Part shown: positions 50,849 to 59,299 of the stretch, piece by piece
Numbering within the stretch: position 1 is the first letter of the stretch
Layout of the letters: each line of letters starts with the position of its first letter
Assembly (NCBI GenBank): GCA_902476265.1
Contig: CABSCP010000018.1
Coordinates: 1 to 64,000, forward strand
Direction: 5' to 3'
Origin: an uncultured Lachnospiraceae bacterium
GTDB taxonomy: Bacteria > Bacillota > Clostridia > Lachnospirales > Lachnospiraceae
DNA: 64,000 nt
Notes under the pieces: model-generated
Databases searched by the model: none
What the model saw: only the letters and a program-made list of their open reading frames with translations
Told to the model about the DNA's origin: nothing
Program-made: the position numbers and the translations under genes

Positions 50849-51340
50849 TCATTCTCTTTCTATGGAGCCCAGATGCTTCTTCACTTCCCCCGCTGCCAGA
50901 CCGATAAAAATCCCGGTGATGCAGCCTGCAATCAGCAGCCACGGCAGATAATATCCCACCCACACAGTCTCCACCACCGCCATCGCTGTCAAAAGCTGTC
51001 CCACATTGTGGAAAACACCGCCGCAGACGCTCACTCCTACAATGGAAAGGCCTTTCATCTTCTTTGCCGCCGTCATGGCTGCAAAAGAAAAAAACGCCCC
51101 TGCAAGACTGTAAATTACCACATACAGATTCCCAAACAGAAGGGAGGAAAGAAGCACTCTCGCCACATTTACGGACAGCGCTTCTTTCCAGCCGTACAGA
51201 TACAGGCATAAAACCACGGCAAGATTCGCCAGACCCAGTTTAATCCCCGGTATGCCTGGCGCAAGAGGGATCAGGGATTCCACATAGGAAAGCATCAGGG
51301 CTGCGCCCGTCAGCATACTCAAAACAGCAGTCTTTCTCAT
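50849..51340 (-). CDS. Gx transporter family protein (heptaprenyl diphosphate synthase component I-like)
   Basis: 163-residue integral membrane protein from ATG 51,340 (MRKTAVLSMLTGAALMLSYV), behind AAGGAAGG. Five or so helices; PLAPGIPGIKLGLANLAVVL and FSFAAMTAAKKM are typical. The older name 'HepS1' comes from sequence similarity; it resembles ECF-type S-components, so it may be a substrate-binding transporter part. The substrate is unknown. The upstream NusG-II-like gene is the usual partner of this family in Clostridia. Confidence 0.82.
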   Translation of the reverse strand: MRKTAVLSMLTGAALMLSYVESLIPLAPGIPGIKLGLANLAVVLCLYLYGWKEALSVNVARVLLSSLLFGNLYVVIYSLAGAFFSFAAMTAAKKMKGLSIVGVSVCGGVFHNVGQLLTAMAVVETVWVGYYLPWLLIAGCITGIFIGLAAGEVKKHLGSIERE

Positions 51341-51413
51341 TTGGTCCTTCCTTTTCAAATGCTGTCCCGCCACCCGGCAGCAGCGGGCAAAACACAGCGA
51401 CCGCAGTTTCCTG

Positions 51414-51821
51414 TCAGGTATTGGCATCCAGTCCCTGCCCACGCCCTCCCGTCAGCCGGATCACAAGCCTGTGGGGCAGGCAGATAATGCTTTCCCCGGA
51501 AGCAGCAATCTCCCCCTGCTTCACGCAGACTTGATCCGGGCAATCCGCTTCCGTCACCGAAACGCCGTGGGGCGTAATCCGTATCACATTATATCCGTAT
51601 GACGACGGAATCCTGACCGTCTGCTCTCTGTCAAGTGACAGGCGCATGATTTCTTCCCCGTCCTGTTCTATCACGGCCACACTGCCTTCTTCCCGGCCAT
51701 GCCCCAGATACAGAAAAGAAGCAATCAATCCGGCGGCCAGAAAAAGAAAGGCAATCAAAAACAAATCTCCTTTTTTAAAAACTCTGCCTTTTATTTTATC
51801 ACAATCGAACGTATGTTTCAA
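51414..51821 (-). CDS. NusG domain II-containing membrane protein
   Basis: 135-residue protein with an N-terminal membrane segment (LFLIAFLFLAAGLIASFLYL, about 20-39) and an outward beta domain, GSVAVIEQDGEEIMRLSLDR through DCPDQVCVKQGEIAASGESIICLPHRLVI. A Cys pair (DCPDQVC) is typical of the family. The start is TTG 51,821 behind GGAGGG in the end of the DUF4037 gene. A promoter and LexA box overlap these first codons. Confidence 0.8.
   Translation of the reverse strand: MKHTFDCDKIKGRVFKKGDLFLIAFLFLAAGLIASFLYLGHGREEGSVAVIEQDGEEIMRLSLDREQTVRIPSSYGYNVIRITPHGVSVTEADCPDQVCVKQGEIAASGESIICLPHRLVIRLTGGRGQGLDANT
51793..51821 (-). promoter_or_regulatory. Internal promoter with canonical LexA (DinR) box, SOS control of the ruvAB unit
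   Basis: TTGAAA (51,821-51,816), 17 bp, TAAAAT (51,798-51,793). The box on the plus strand at 51,806-51,819, CGAACGTATGTTTC, matches CGAACRNRYGTTYC at every position and overlaps the -35 and spacer. Confidence 0.8.
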
Positions 51822-51826
51822 GCTTT

Positions 51827-52819
51827 TTATCCCTCCAAAAGCTGCAGCGCGGCCACCTGGGGATCCGCTATTTTTTCCATGACGGATAGGGCATGTCCCT
51901 CTAAATACAAGTCATGGGAATCCGACAACCCCTGGGCATTCAATTCCCGGATCACCAGCTGGCAGATCGTTTCGATCAAAACCGCCCGGGTATCCTTCGT
52001 ATTGATCCATCCGTATAAAAAATCGCTTTCCTGCGCATTCTGCCAGGCGCTGCGGCTGTCAAAAGGCATGGTGAGCTGATCCAGCAGTTCATAAACCTGG
52101 GACAGCACAGGAAGTTCCTTTAAGCTTTTATGCATCCACTTATAATAAGGCGTATAACGGCGGTTTAAAAGATGGACCATGGAGCAGGTGGTTTTGATAA
52201 ACTCCTCCAGCGAAAGAAAAGCAGCCGTCCACTCCCCTCTTTGGGAAAGCCTGCTGTAATTGTATTGCCCTGACTGGGCCATTGCCGCAGCCCGGGCCGC
52301 TATTTTCTTTCGGCGCACATCCTCCGGATAAAATCCCTGCAGGGTTTCATAAAATGCGGAAAAAATTCCCGGTTCATCCAGGAACACAGCTCCACTGGCC
52401 GCCTGGGAAAGCCGGGATTCCGGAATCCACATCCAGTCCATATTTGTAATTGGAACTGTGGTTCTTCCGATCAGACCGAAAAAGAAATCTTCTATGGAAA
52501 GCACGCCCACCCTGCCCTTTGCATTGGCGGTTTCCCTCCGGGCAGGAAAGCCTTCAAATTCCCGGGGAAGGTCTTCATATGCCCTGCGGCAGACTTCCCC
52601 GTATTCCTCATAAAGCTTCCGGGGCAGCCATAGGCAGAAAGCGGGTCCAAAATCATGATCCCGGGAAATTTCATCGTCAAAACCCAGACATTCGGATCCC
52701 TGCCCCACCAGCCCCGCACAAAACTGCCCTTTCAGCGCCGTAAACTCCTGTTCCAGACGCGCGGCCATAGGACGCCCCCAGCTTTCAAAGTACCGTCTGC
52801 TCAGTTCAAGCCCCTTCAT
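51827..52819 (-). CDS. DUF4037 protein (nucleotidyltransferase-like)
   Basis: 330-residue protein from ATG 52,819 (MKGLELSRRYFESW), overlapping the TPR gene stop by 14 bp with a GAGGAA site. LVGQGSECLGFDDEISRDHDFG (about 36-57) has the GxGS...DxD-type layout of nucleotidyltransferase folds. IEDFFFGLIGRTTVPITNMDWMWIPE and a helical tail follow. No experimentally known function that I can name. Cotranscribed with the TPR gene. Confidence 0.8.
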   Translation of the reverse strand: MKGLELSRRYFESWGRPMAARLEQEFTALKGQFCAGLVGQGSECLGFDDEISRDHDFGPAFCLWLPRKLYEEYGEVCRRAYEDLPREFEGFPARRETANAKGRVGVLSIEDFFFGLIGRTTVPITNMDWMWIPESRLSQAASGAVFLDEPGIFSAFYETLQGFYPEDVRRKKIAARAAAMAQSGQYNYSRLSQRGEWTAAFLSLEEFIKTTCSMVHLLNRRYTPYYKWMHKSLKELPVLSQVYELLDQLTMPFDSRSAWQNAQESDFLYGWINTKDTRAVLIETICQLVIRELNAQGLSDSHDLYLEGHALSVMEKIADPQVAALQLLEG

Positions 52820-53666
52820 AGCGGTATTCCTCTGCCAGCTTTTCATATTCCTTCTGCCTGTCAACTTCCCCTAACTGTCCTGCGATCGCAGCACAGTTAC
52901 CGCATAAAAGGCCGTAACTGGCATTTCTGCCGAAATGTTTTTCCACTTCTTTTACGGATTGTTCATAATAATCCAGGGCCTTTTCCAGACGCCCCATATG
53001 ATAATAGGCCTCTCCCATGCCCGCCAGCGCCGCGCTGTAATGGGCATCCGTATGTTCCCCGTTTTCCCGGAAAATGGAAATTGCCCTGGAAAGAAGAGCC
53101 TCCGCCTTATCATTGTCTTTTCTTTTAAAGCAGATCAGCGCCAGATTTGTCAGTGAAGTTGCCAGCTCCATCCTGGCATCCGGCTGTTTTTCCACGATTT
53201 CAATGGCTTTTTCCAGGAAAACAGCCGCCTTTTCATTTTCGTCCATCTGTTCCAGAAGAAGGCTGATATTGTTATACAGGCCGGCAAACCGGTAATCGCC
53301 GGGCTCCAGCTGTTCCTCATATATTTTCAGCGCTCTGGTATAGTCTCGCAGGGCATCCTTCTGTCTGCCCGCCGCCCGGTATGCCGTGGCAGCATTTAAA
53401 AGGGTGGTTGCAAAATGCTCCGTTCCCTCCAGCTGAAGTTCTTCCATCAGAAGCAAGACATCCTCCGCAATCCGAAAGGCTTCTTCATATCTGGAAATGC
53501 TGCGGTAAAATCCGATCAGTTCATTTCCAGCGGAAATATAGACACCGTATTCCTTTCCTTCCTTTGCCTCTTCCAGACAGGAAAGCAGAAAAGGCTCTAC
53601 CTTCTGTATTTCATTTTTTTCAAACATCCGGTCCAGGGTTGCCAGAATTTCCTCTATCTGCATCAT
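52806..53666 (-). CDS. TPR-repeat protein
   Basis: 286-residue protein made of tetratricopeptide repeats, for example ALRDYTRALKIYEEQLEPGDYRFAGLYNN and AVFLEKAIEIVEKQPDA. The first ATG (53,666) overlaps the upstream stop codon (ATGATG/TGA), so translational coupling is likely. It probably mediates protein contacts; the partner could be the DUF4037 product encoded next. Confidence 0.85.
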   Translation of the reverse strand: MMQIEEILATLDRMFEKNEIQKVEPFLLSCLEEAKEGKEYGVYISAGNELIGFYRSISRYEEAFRIAEDVLLLMEELQLEGTEHFATTLLNAATAYRAAGRQKDALRDYTRALKIYEEQLEPGDYRFAGLYNNISLLLEQMDENEKAAVFLEKAIEIVEKQPDARMELATSLTNLALICFKRKDNDKAEALLSRAISIFRENGEHTDAHYSAALAGMGEAYYHMGRLEKALDYYEQSVKEVEKHFGRNASYGLLCGNCAAIAGQLGEVDRQKEYEKLAEEYRYEGA

Positions 53667-54388
53667 TCTTCCGTATTCTCTCCTTCCGTCCCATGCCAGC
53701 CGTCTCCGGCCTGCCAGGCCACACATTTCCAGGCCACTTCGCCGTTCTCGTCCCTTTCTGCCACGCTACGCTGCCCGATGAAGTCAATTTCATACAAAAG
53801 CTCGATCACATGATCTCCGCCTTTTTCATAAGCGGCGGTATAAACCAGACAAGTTTCCCCTTCTCCCACGCCGGTATTGAGCGGCAGAAACGTATTCTCC
53901 CCCTCCGGATTGTCAAAGGTAAATTCCATGGGCTCTTCCTGCATTTCCGTTTCTGTTTCTTTCTCTTTGACAGAAGATTTTGACTCCTCTTTTTTCTTCC
54001 CGCCATCCTCTTCATCCGTTTCTTTCAGGGCGTTCTCCTGTTCCCTGATGAGCGCTGCAATCCCATCCACCGCTTCCCTGGGGATCAGCTCCGGCCGGGT
54101 GAACAAATCCGTCTTTAGGGTCAGGACCTCTTTGCTTTCCACAAAAGCAGCATAGGGGCTCCACTCTGTCCAAAAAGCTTCCAACTCGTCCTTCTTTTCT
54201 TTCAGATCCGCATTCAGATCAATCATTTTCTGCAGGCTTTCATGGGTGGAAACCACCTCGTTTTCCGCCTCTTTTCGCTTTCCTTTTTCATTTTGCAGTG
54301 ACCAGGCCTCGAATATCACAATGCCCAGCAGCACAATCACCGTAATATATGTGAAAATTTTTGCAAGCACTTCTTCTCTGAATTTCAT
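53663..54388 (-). CDS. Hypothetical membrane-anchored coiled-coil protein
   Basis: 241-residue protein not recognised. N-terminal helix EVLAKIFTYITVIVLLGIVIFEAW (about 6-28), then a coiled coil (about 30-70, KRKEAENEVVSTHESLQKMI), a soluble part, and an acidic Glu/Lys-rich linker (EEDGGKKKEESKSSVKEKET). The C-terminal domain VYTAAYEKGGDHVIELLYEI ends in a Gly/Glu tail. AAAGGAGA site before the ATG. First gene of the TPR unit. Confidence 0.72.
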   Translation of the reverse strand: MKFREEVLAKIFTYITVIVLLGIVIFEAWSLQNEKGKRKEAENEVVSTHESLQKMIDLNADLKEKKDELEAFWTEWSPYAAFVESKEVLTLKTDLFTRPELIPREAVDGIAALIREQENALKETDEEDGGKKKEESKSSVKEKETETEMQEEPMEFTFDNPEGENTFLPLNTGVGEGETCLVYTAAYEKGGDHVIELLYEIDFIGQRSVAERDENGEVAWKCVAWQAGDGWHGTEGENTEE

Positions 54389-54546
54389 ACTGTCTCCTTT
54401 CCGGCATCCCTGTTTGACATGTCAAAAATAATATTACAATAAACCCGGTCAAAAGTCATCTCTTTTTGATTGAAAAAAAAGCGGCAGGCATGTCCCCCAG
54501 GGCTTACCGTCAGTCCAAAGCCCGGTAGGATACCCGTTTCCCGCCG

Positions 54547-54575
54547 TTGACAATCCTTTTTCTTCTTTTTATAAT
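54547..54575 (+). promoter_or_regulatory. Consensus promoter of the degV operon
   Basis: TTGACA (54,547-54,552), 17-bp spacer, TATAAT (54,570-54,575), both hexamers perfect. Confidence 0.85.
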
Positions 54576-54633
54576 GAAGGTGTTCGTCCTTTATCCGAAG
54601 GATGATCCTATTAAAAAGAGAGAGGAAAATAAA

Positions 54634-55518
54634 ATGAAACCCTTTGTGATCACTACCGATTCCAATTCCGATTTGCCCGCTTCTTATATAGAAGCGCACC
54701 ATACCACCATCATTCCCCAGTATTATTCCTTCGGCGATACTGTCTATGGAGACGAGTTAAACATGCCGCCCGCCGAATTTTATGAGCGCATGAAAAACGG
54801 AGAGCTGCCCGGCAGTCAGGCCAACAATCCGGCCGTCATCCGCGAGCGGTTTGAAGCGCTGATTCAGGAAGGCTTCGATATTCTGCATGTGGCGTTCTCT
54901 TCCGCATTGAGCGGCAGTTACAATAACGTCTGCGTGACGGCCCGGGAACTGGCGGAAGACTATCCCGACAGCAAAATTATCGTCATCGATTCTTTCAATG
55001 TTTCCTTAAGCGAAGCCATCATGGTCATGCAGGGAGACCTCTATAAGGAAGCCGGCCATACGCTGGAAGAGACCGCTGCTTTCCTGGAAGAGTTTAAAAT
55101 GCATATGAACGTTCAGTTTACGGTGGACGATCTGTTTCATTTGCAGCGGGGCGGCCGGGTTTCCAAAACCACGGCTATCGTAGGTTCCGCGCTGAATTTA
55201 AAGCCCTTCATGTTCGTCACCGCGGAGGGGACGCTGAGCGCCGCCGGCACCGTCAGAGGCCGCAAAAAAAGTCTGCGCATGCTGGTGGAACGCATGAAGG
55301 CAACCCTGCCGGAATATCCGGATTTTTCTGTCCCTGTAGGGATCGTGCACGGCAACTGTTTAGAGGAAGCACAGCTGGTTGCAGACTATGTGAGGGCGGA
55401 AACCGGGTTTACCGATATCATCATCAATGATATCAGCCCCAGCATCGGCACTCATGCAGGCCCGGGCGCAATCGGGCTGCTTTATTACGGCAATGTGAAA
55501 GAAGGACAGAAGGCATGA
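54634..55518 (+). CDS. DegV family fatty-acid-binding protein (FakB-like)
   Basis: 294-residue protein that binds a fatty acid for FakA-type phosphorylation. ATG 54,634 (MKPFVITTDSNSDLP) with an AGAGAGG site; the frame extends upstream through the promoter but is not coding there. DegV motifs FVITTDSNSDLP, AFSSALSGSYNNV, VIDSFNVSLSEAIMV and HGNCLEEAQLVADYV. The FakA-like kinase gene is at 38,406-40,100, so a complete pair is in the window. The stop overlaps the next gene (ATGA). Confidence 0.92.
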   Translation: MKPFVITTDSNSDLPASYIEAHHTTIIPQYYSFGDTVYGDELNMPPAEFYERMKNGELPGSQANNPAVIRERFEALIQEGFDILHVAFSSALSGSYNNVCVTARELAEDYPDSKIIVIDSFNVSLSEAIMVMQGDLYKEAGHTLEETAAFLEEFKMHMNVQFTVDDLFHLQRGGRVSKTTAIVGSALNLKPFMFVTAEGTLSAAGTVRGRKKSLRMLVERMKATLPEYPDFSVPVGIVHGNCLEEAQLVADYVRAETGFTDIIINDISPSIGTHAGPGAIGLLYYGNVKEGQKA

Positions 55519-57272
55519 AACGGGCAGGAGAACTGGAACAGCTTTTAAAGGCAATCGATCATAAAAGCTATCCCGCATACAAATCGCTGGCGGGAAGTTA
55601 TGACTTTACGGATTATGTCCTGTCCATCGACCATGTGCAGGGAGATCCCTTCGCTTCCCCCTCCCGTCTGAGCATTTCTGTGGATTTGAGACGGGCGGCC
55701 TTTCCCGCCCGATATCTGGATGCGCCTTATAAGCGCATCGCCCTGGCGGATTATGTGCTCCGCGCTTTCGGCCGCACCGTAAGCCGCTTCGCTTTTAAAG
55801 CGGGCGGTTCCGGGAAAAGCGGACTGATCGGCGTCAGCAGGCCGGGCCAGGAAGTTTTCGCGCGCAGCGCCTGTGAGTTCACGCAAAAAAATCTGGTGGT
55901 GCGGTTTGAAGTGGGGTTCCCTGCTGCCGGGCGCACCGTTCTGGCCGGGGAGCTTTCCAAAATTCTTTTTGAGTATCTGCCCAAATGTGTGAGCGCTTCT
56001 CTTCACTATCGGTCTTTGCCCGAACAGGAGGTGCAGGATGCGGTATTTTTGAGTGAGGATCAGCATTTCATCCGGGAAAACCTGGACCGTCTGGGCCTTG
56101 TGGCCTTTGTGGGAGACGGCGCCGTGCTGCCCAGAGAGAGCGGCGTTTCCGACCGCCCCATGGAAAAAGCGGTCCCCTTTTCTTCCCCGGATTCCCTGGC
56201 GGTAACCCTCCCTCTCCCCCATCATGGTCCACTGCGGGGCATGGGCATCAAAAAGGGAATCACTCTGATCGCCGGCGGCGGTTATCACGGGAAATCCACA
56301 CTTTTGAAAGCGCTGGAAAGAGGGGTTTATGACCATATTTTAAGGGACGGCCGGGAATATGTGATCACCGATTCCACCGCGGTGAAGCTGCGGGCGGAGG
56401 ACGGGCGCAAAATCACGGATGTGGATATTTCCCTGTTCATCAATGATCTGCCAAACGGCGCCGATACCCGTCGTTTTTCCACGCCGGATGCCAGCGGAAG
56501 CACTTCTCAGGCCGCTGCCATCGTGGAGAGTCTGGAAGCCGGCAGCCGGCTGTTTCTGATCGATGAGGATACCTCCGCCACCAACTTCATGGTGCGGGAT
56601 GCCCTGATGGAACAGGTTGTGAGCAAAAAACACGAGCCCATCACTCCTTTTCTGGAACGGGCCCGCGATTTATATGAAAAAGCCGGTGTCTCCACCATCC
56701 TGGTGGTGGGAAGCTGCGGCTCTTATTTCTATATTGCGGATACGGTACTGCAGATGGACAGTTACCGCACCGTGGATATCACCGCTCATGTGGCCAAGAT
56801 TTTGGAAAGCCACGGTCCCCTGCATTTCTGTGCGGAAGGGTTCTGTCTGCCCAAAGAGGGGCGCATCCATCCGCTGACCGTAAAGGGGAATCCGTCCTGT
56901 ACGCCTGTCTCCCGGCAGGGCCGTCCCCAAAACCGTTACGGCCGCAACGAAGGCCGGGACAACGGCCGTCATGAGCACGCAAAAGTAAAGCTGCTGGGAA
57001 AGACTTCCTTCCTGCTGGATAAGGAGTCTTTGGATCTGCGCTATGTGGAGCAGCTTGTGGATGCAGAACAGACCGCGGCTCTGGCTTATCTGCTGCGATA
57101 TGCGAAGGAGCATTATGCCGGCAGCCGCTTATCTCTGACCGCTTTGGTGGACGAGCTGGAAGGGCTTGTGCAAACCAAAGGGCTTGCCGGAATCTGTGAT
57201 TCGTCTTATCTTCCGGTGGATCTGGCGCTGCCCCGGAGGCAGGAAATCTTTTCCTGTTTCAATCGTTACTGA
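55515..57272 (+). CDS. ABC-ATPase domain-containing protein
   Basis: 585-residue predicted P-loop ATPase of the soluble ABC-ATPase family. Walker A GGGYHGKSTLLKALERG (about 254-270) and a Walker-B-like LFLIDEDTSATNFMVRDALM (about 350-369, aspartate-glutamate) with TLIAGGG leading in. No membrane helices. Function unknown in this family; DegV-coupled by a 4-bp ATGA overlap. Convergent with the ABC transporter ATPase gene, overlapping it by 14 bp. Confidence 0.85.
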   Translation: MKRAGELEQLLKAIDHKSYPAYKSLAGSYDFTDYVLSIDHVQGDPFASPSRLSISVDLRRAAFPARYLDAPYKRIALADYVLRAFGRTVSRFAFKAGGSGKSGLIGVSRPGQEVFARSACEFTQKNLVVRFEVGFPAAGRTVLAGELSKILFEYLPKCVSASLHYRSLPEQEVQDAVFLSEDQHFIRENLDRLGLVAFVGDGAVLPRESGVSDRPMEKAVPFSSPDSLAVTLPLPHHGPLRGMGIKKGITLIAGGGYHGKSTLLKALERGVYDHILRDGREYVITDSTAVKLRAEDGRKITDVDISLFINDLPNGADTRRFSTPDASGSTSQAAAIVESLEAGSRLFLIDEDTSATNFMVRDALMEQVVSKKHEPITPFLERARDLYEKAGVSTILVVGSCGSYFYIADTVLQMDSYRTVDITAHVAKILESHGPLHFCAEGFCLPKEGRIHPLTVKGNPSCTPVSRQGRPQNRYGRNEGRDNGRHEHAKVKLLGKTSFLLDKESLDLRYVEQLVDAEQTAALAYLLRYAKEHYAGSRLSLTALVDELEGLVQTKGLAGICDSSYLPVDLALPRRQEIFSCFNRY

Positions 57273-57948
57273 GCTGCCCGTCAATGATATGCACAATGCG
57301 CCCGGCATGCTGTGCTACTCCCATGTCATGGGTGATCATGACGATGGTATGTCCCATTTTGTGCAGCTGTTCAAACAGGGCGAGCACATCCCGGCCGCTG
57401 GAGGAATCCAGCGCGCCGGTGGGTTCGTCTGCCAGAAGCAGGGCCGGTTCTCCTGCCAGGGCACGGGCGATGGAAACCCGCTGTTTCTGTCCGCCGGAAA
57501 GTTCATTGGGCTTGTGATTTAAGCGGTGGGCGATGCCCAGAAGTTCGATGGTTTTTCTGCATTTTTCTTCCGCCTCTGCCGTGGTCATCCCCCGCACCAG
57601 AAGCGGCATGATGATGTTCTGCATGACGTTATAGGTGGGGATCAGCTGATAATTCTGAAAGATAAAACCGATATCTTTATTCCGGATTTCATTGCGTTTT
57701 TTCTCCGGCATTTCATGGATCGCTTCCCCGTTTAAATAATAGCTGCCGCTGTCCGCCACGTCCATACAGCCGATGAGATTCATCAGCGTCGTTTTGCCGG
57801 ATCCCGACGGCCCCAGGATCGCCACGAATTCCCCTTTTTTCACTGTAAAACGGATATTTTTTAAGACGGGTACTTTTTCTTCGCCCAGCAGGTATCCTTT
57901 GTTGATATTGTGCATTTCGATAATTTTCTGTGTCTTTTTCTCACTCAT
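57259..57948 (-). CDS. ABC transporter ATP-binding protein (MacB/LolD-type)
   Basis: 229-residue ATPase of the export system. Walker A GPSGSGKTTL (about 42-51), signature LSGGQKQRVSIARAL (about 145), Walker B LLLADEPTGALD. HNINKGYLLGEEKVPVLKNI and the family-specific GSYYLNGEAI mark MacB/LolCDE-type units. It overlaps the permease end by 8 bp. Its 3' end overlaps the convergent ATPase gene. Confidence 0.95.
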   Translation of the reverse strand: MSEKKTQKIIEMHNINKGYLLGEEKVPVLKNIRFTVKKGEFVAILGPSGSGKTTLMNLIGCMDVADSGSYYLNGEAIHEMPEKKRNEIRNKDIGFIFQNYQLIPTYNVMQNIIMPLLVRGMTTAEAEEKCRKTIELLGIAHRLNHKPNELSGGQKQRVSIARALAGEPALLLADEPTGALDSSSGRDVLALFEQLHKMGHTIVMITHDMGVAQHAGRIVHIIDGQLSND

Positions 57949-59284
57949 GATTCAACGCCTCCACGGGGATCAGTTTAGACGCCTTGCAGGCAGGATAAAA
58001 GCCGAAAACGGTGCCCGTGATACATCCAAACAACAGGGACAATACGCTGCCCCAGACAGAAAGTTCCACCCGTACCGACAGTTTTTCAATGAACGGAGTG
58101 ATTCCCAGAGCCAAAAGGACGCCCAAAACGGCGCCGATCAGGCTGATACAGGCCGCTTCCAGCAGAAATTCCAAAAGAATATCCCTCTGACTGCAGCCGA
58201 TGGCCTTTAAGATGCCGATTTCATTAGTCCGCTCCTTTACGGAAACAAACAGCACGTTCATGATCCCGATCCCTCCTACGATGAATACAATAACCGCCAT
58301 GGCCGCCAGCAGCAGGGTCAGCGTCTCGTTGGATTTCGAAGCTGCCTCCATTTTGCTTCCCGCGTCCGCCAGGGTAAAAGATGCATTGGGATAAGTCTGC
58401 GCCAGGATATCCGCCGCCTGTTCCATCACAGCGCTCACTTCCTCCACGTCGGCGGCTATCAGCGTGATGGTGGGGCTGACGTCCTTTCCGGTGAGATATT
58501 TGATCCCTGTTTTATAGGGGATAAAAATGGATTCGTCCGGGCTGATGCCGGAAGCCACCGTGCCCATTTCCGCAAACACCCCGTTCACCACATAGGGACG
58601 GTTGTCGATGTAGACGGACTCATCATAGGCATCCAGCGCGCTTCCGAACATTTCTTTGGCCACGCTGTAGCCCAGGATGCAGGTGCGTTCCTTGTAGATG
58701 TCGTTTTCTTCCGTGATAAAATCCCCGACCGCAAGAGTCAGGTTGCTCATCTGCGCGTAATTTTCCTTCACCCCTGCGATGGTATAGGATGTAGCTTCTT
58801 CCAGATCACCGCCTTCCACATCGGCTTTCGTGGTATAACTGATGGTTCCGTCAGACAGTCCTGTCACCCCGGCTTTCAATGTTTCCAATTCTGTGGCGGA
58901 GAGGATGATCTTTTCCGTATTCTGCTGTCCCCCTCCAAAAGCACCCATATCCGGCATCATCTCCATGCCGCCCGGAAATCCGTTTCCGCCGGAAGGCATG
59001 GCGGGCGCTGCCATACCGCCTCCCGAAAAGCCTCCGCCGCTCTGTCCCGGAACCCCTCCTCTTTGGGATCTGCTGTTTCCCTGATATTCATAAGAAATGT
59101 CCACCGCTCCGGCATTCAGGTTTTTAAACTGTTCCGCCACTTCTGCCTTTCCTCCGGTGCCGATGGCGATGACCAGCATGATGGTGGCCGCTCCCACAAG
59201 GATTCCTGTGGAGGTGAGAATCGCCTTGGATTTATTTTGGGACAGGTTTCGTCTCACCAATCTGAAAATTTCCGACAGTCTCAT
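57941..59284 (-). CDS. MacB-type ABC transporter permease
   Basis: 447-residue permease. N-terminal helix (ILTSTGILVGAATIMLVIAIG, about 22-42), a large outer domain with SYSVAKEMFGSA-like beta segments, and three C-terminal helices (about 325-440, FtsX fold: AAMAVIVFIVGGIGIMNVLF). Residues about 74-121 are an unusual Gly/Met/Ser-rich insertion (GGVPGQSGGGFSGGGMAAPA). Overlaps the ATPase gene. Probably works with the three adaptors upstream. Confidence 0.9.
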   Translation of the reverse strand: MRLSEIFRLVRRNLSQNKSKAILTSTGILVGAATIMLVIAIGTGGKAEVAEQFKNLNAGAVDISYEYQGNSRSQRGGVPGQSGGGFSGGGMAAPAMPSGGNGFPGGMEMMPDMGAFGGGQQNTEKIILSATELETLKAGVTGLSDGTISYTTKADVEGGDLEEATSYTIAGVKENYAQMSNLTLAVGDFITEENDIYKERTCILGYSVAKEMFGSALDAYDESVYIDNRPYVVNGVFAEMGTVASGISPDESIFIPYKTGIKYLTGKDVSPTITLIAADVEEVSAVMEQAADILAQTYPNASFTLADAGSKMEAASKSNETLTLLLAAMAVIVFIVGGIGIMNVLFVSVKERTNEIGILKAIGCSQRDILLEFLLEAACISLIGAVLGVLLALGITPFIEKLSVRVELSVWGSVLSLLFGCITGTVFGFYPACKASKLIPVEALNHE

Positions 59285-59299
59285 TTTTCTCTCCCTTCT

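Noticed and set aside
55545..56336. 263-codon minus-strand frame antisense to the ABC-ATPase-domain gene
   Set aside because: Shadow of a clear P-loop protein; no ribosome site.
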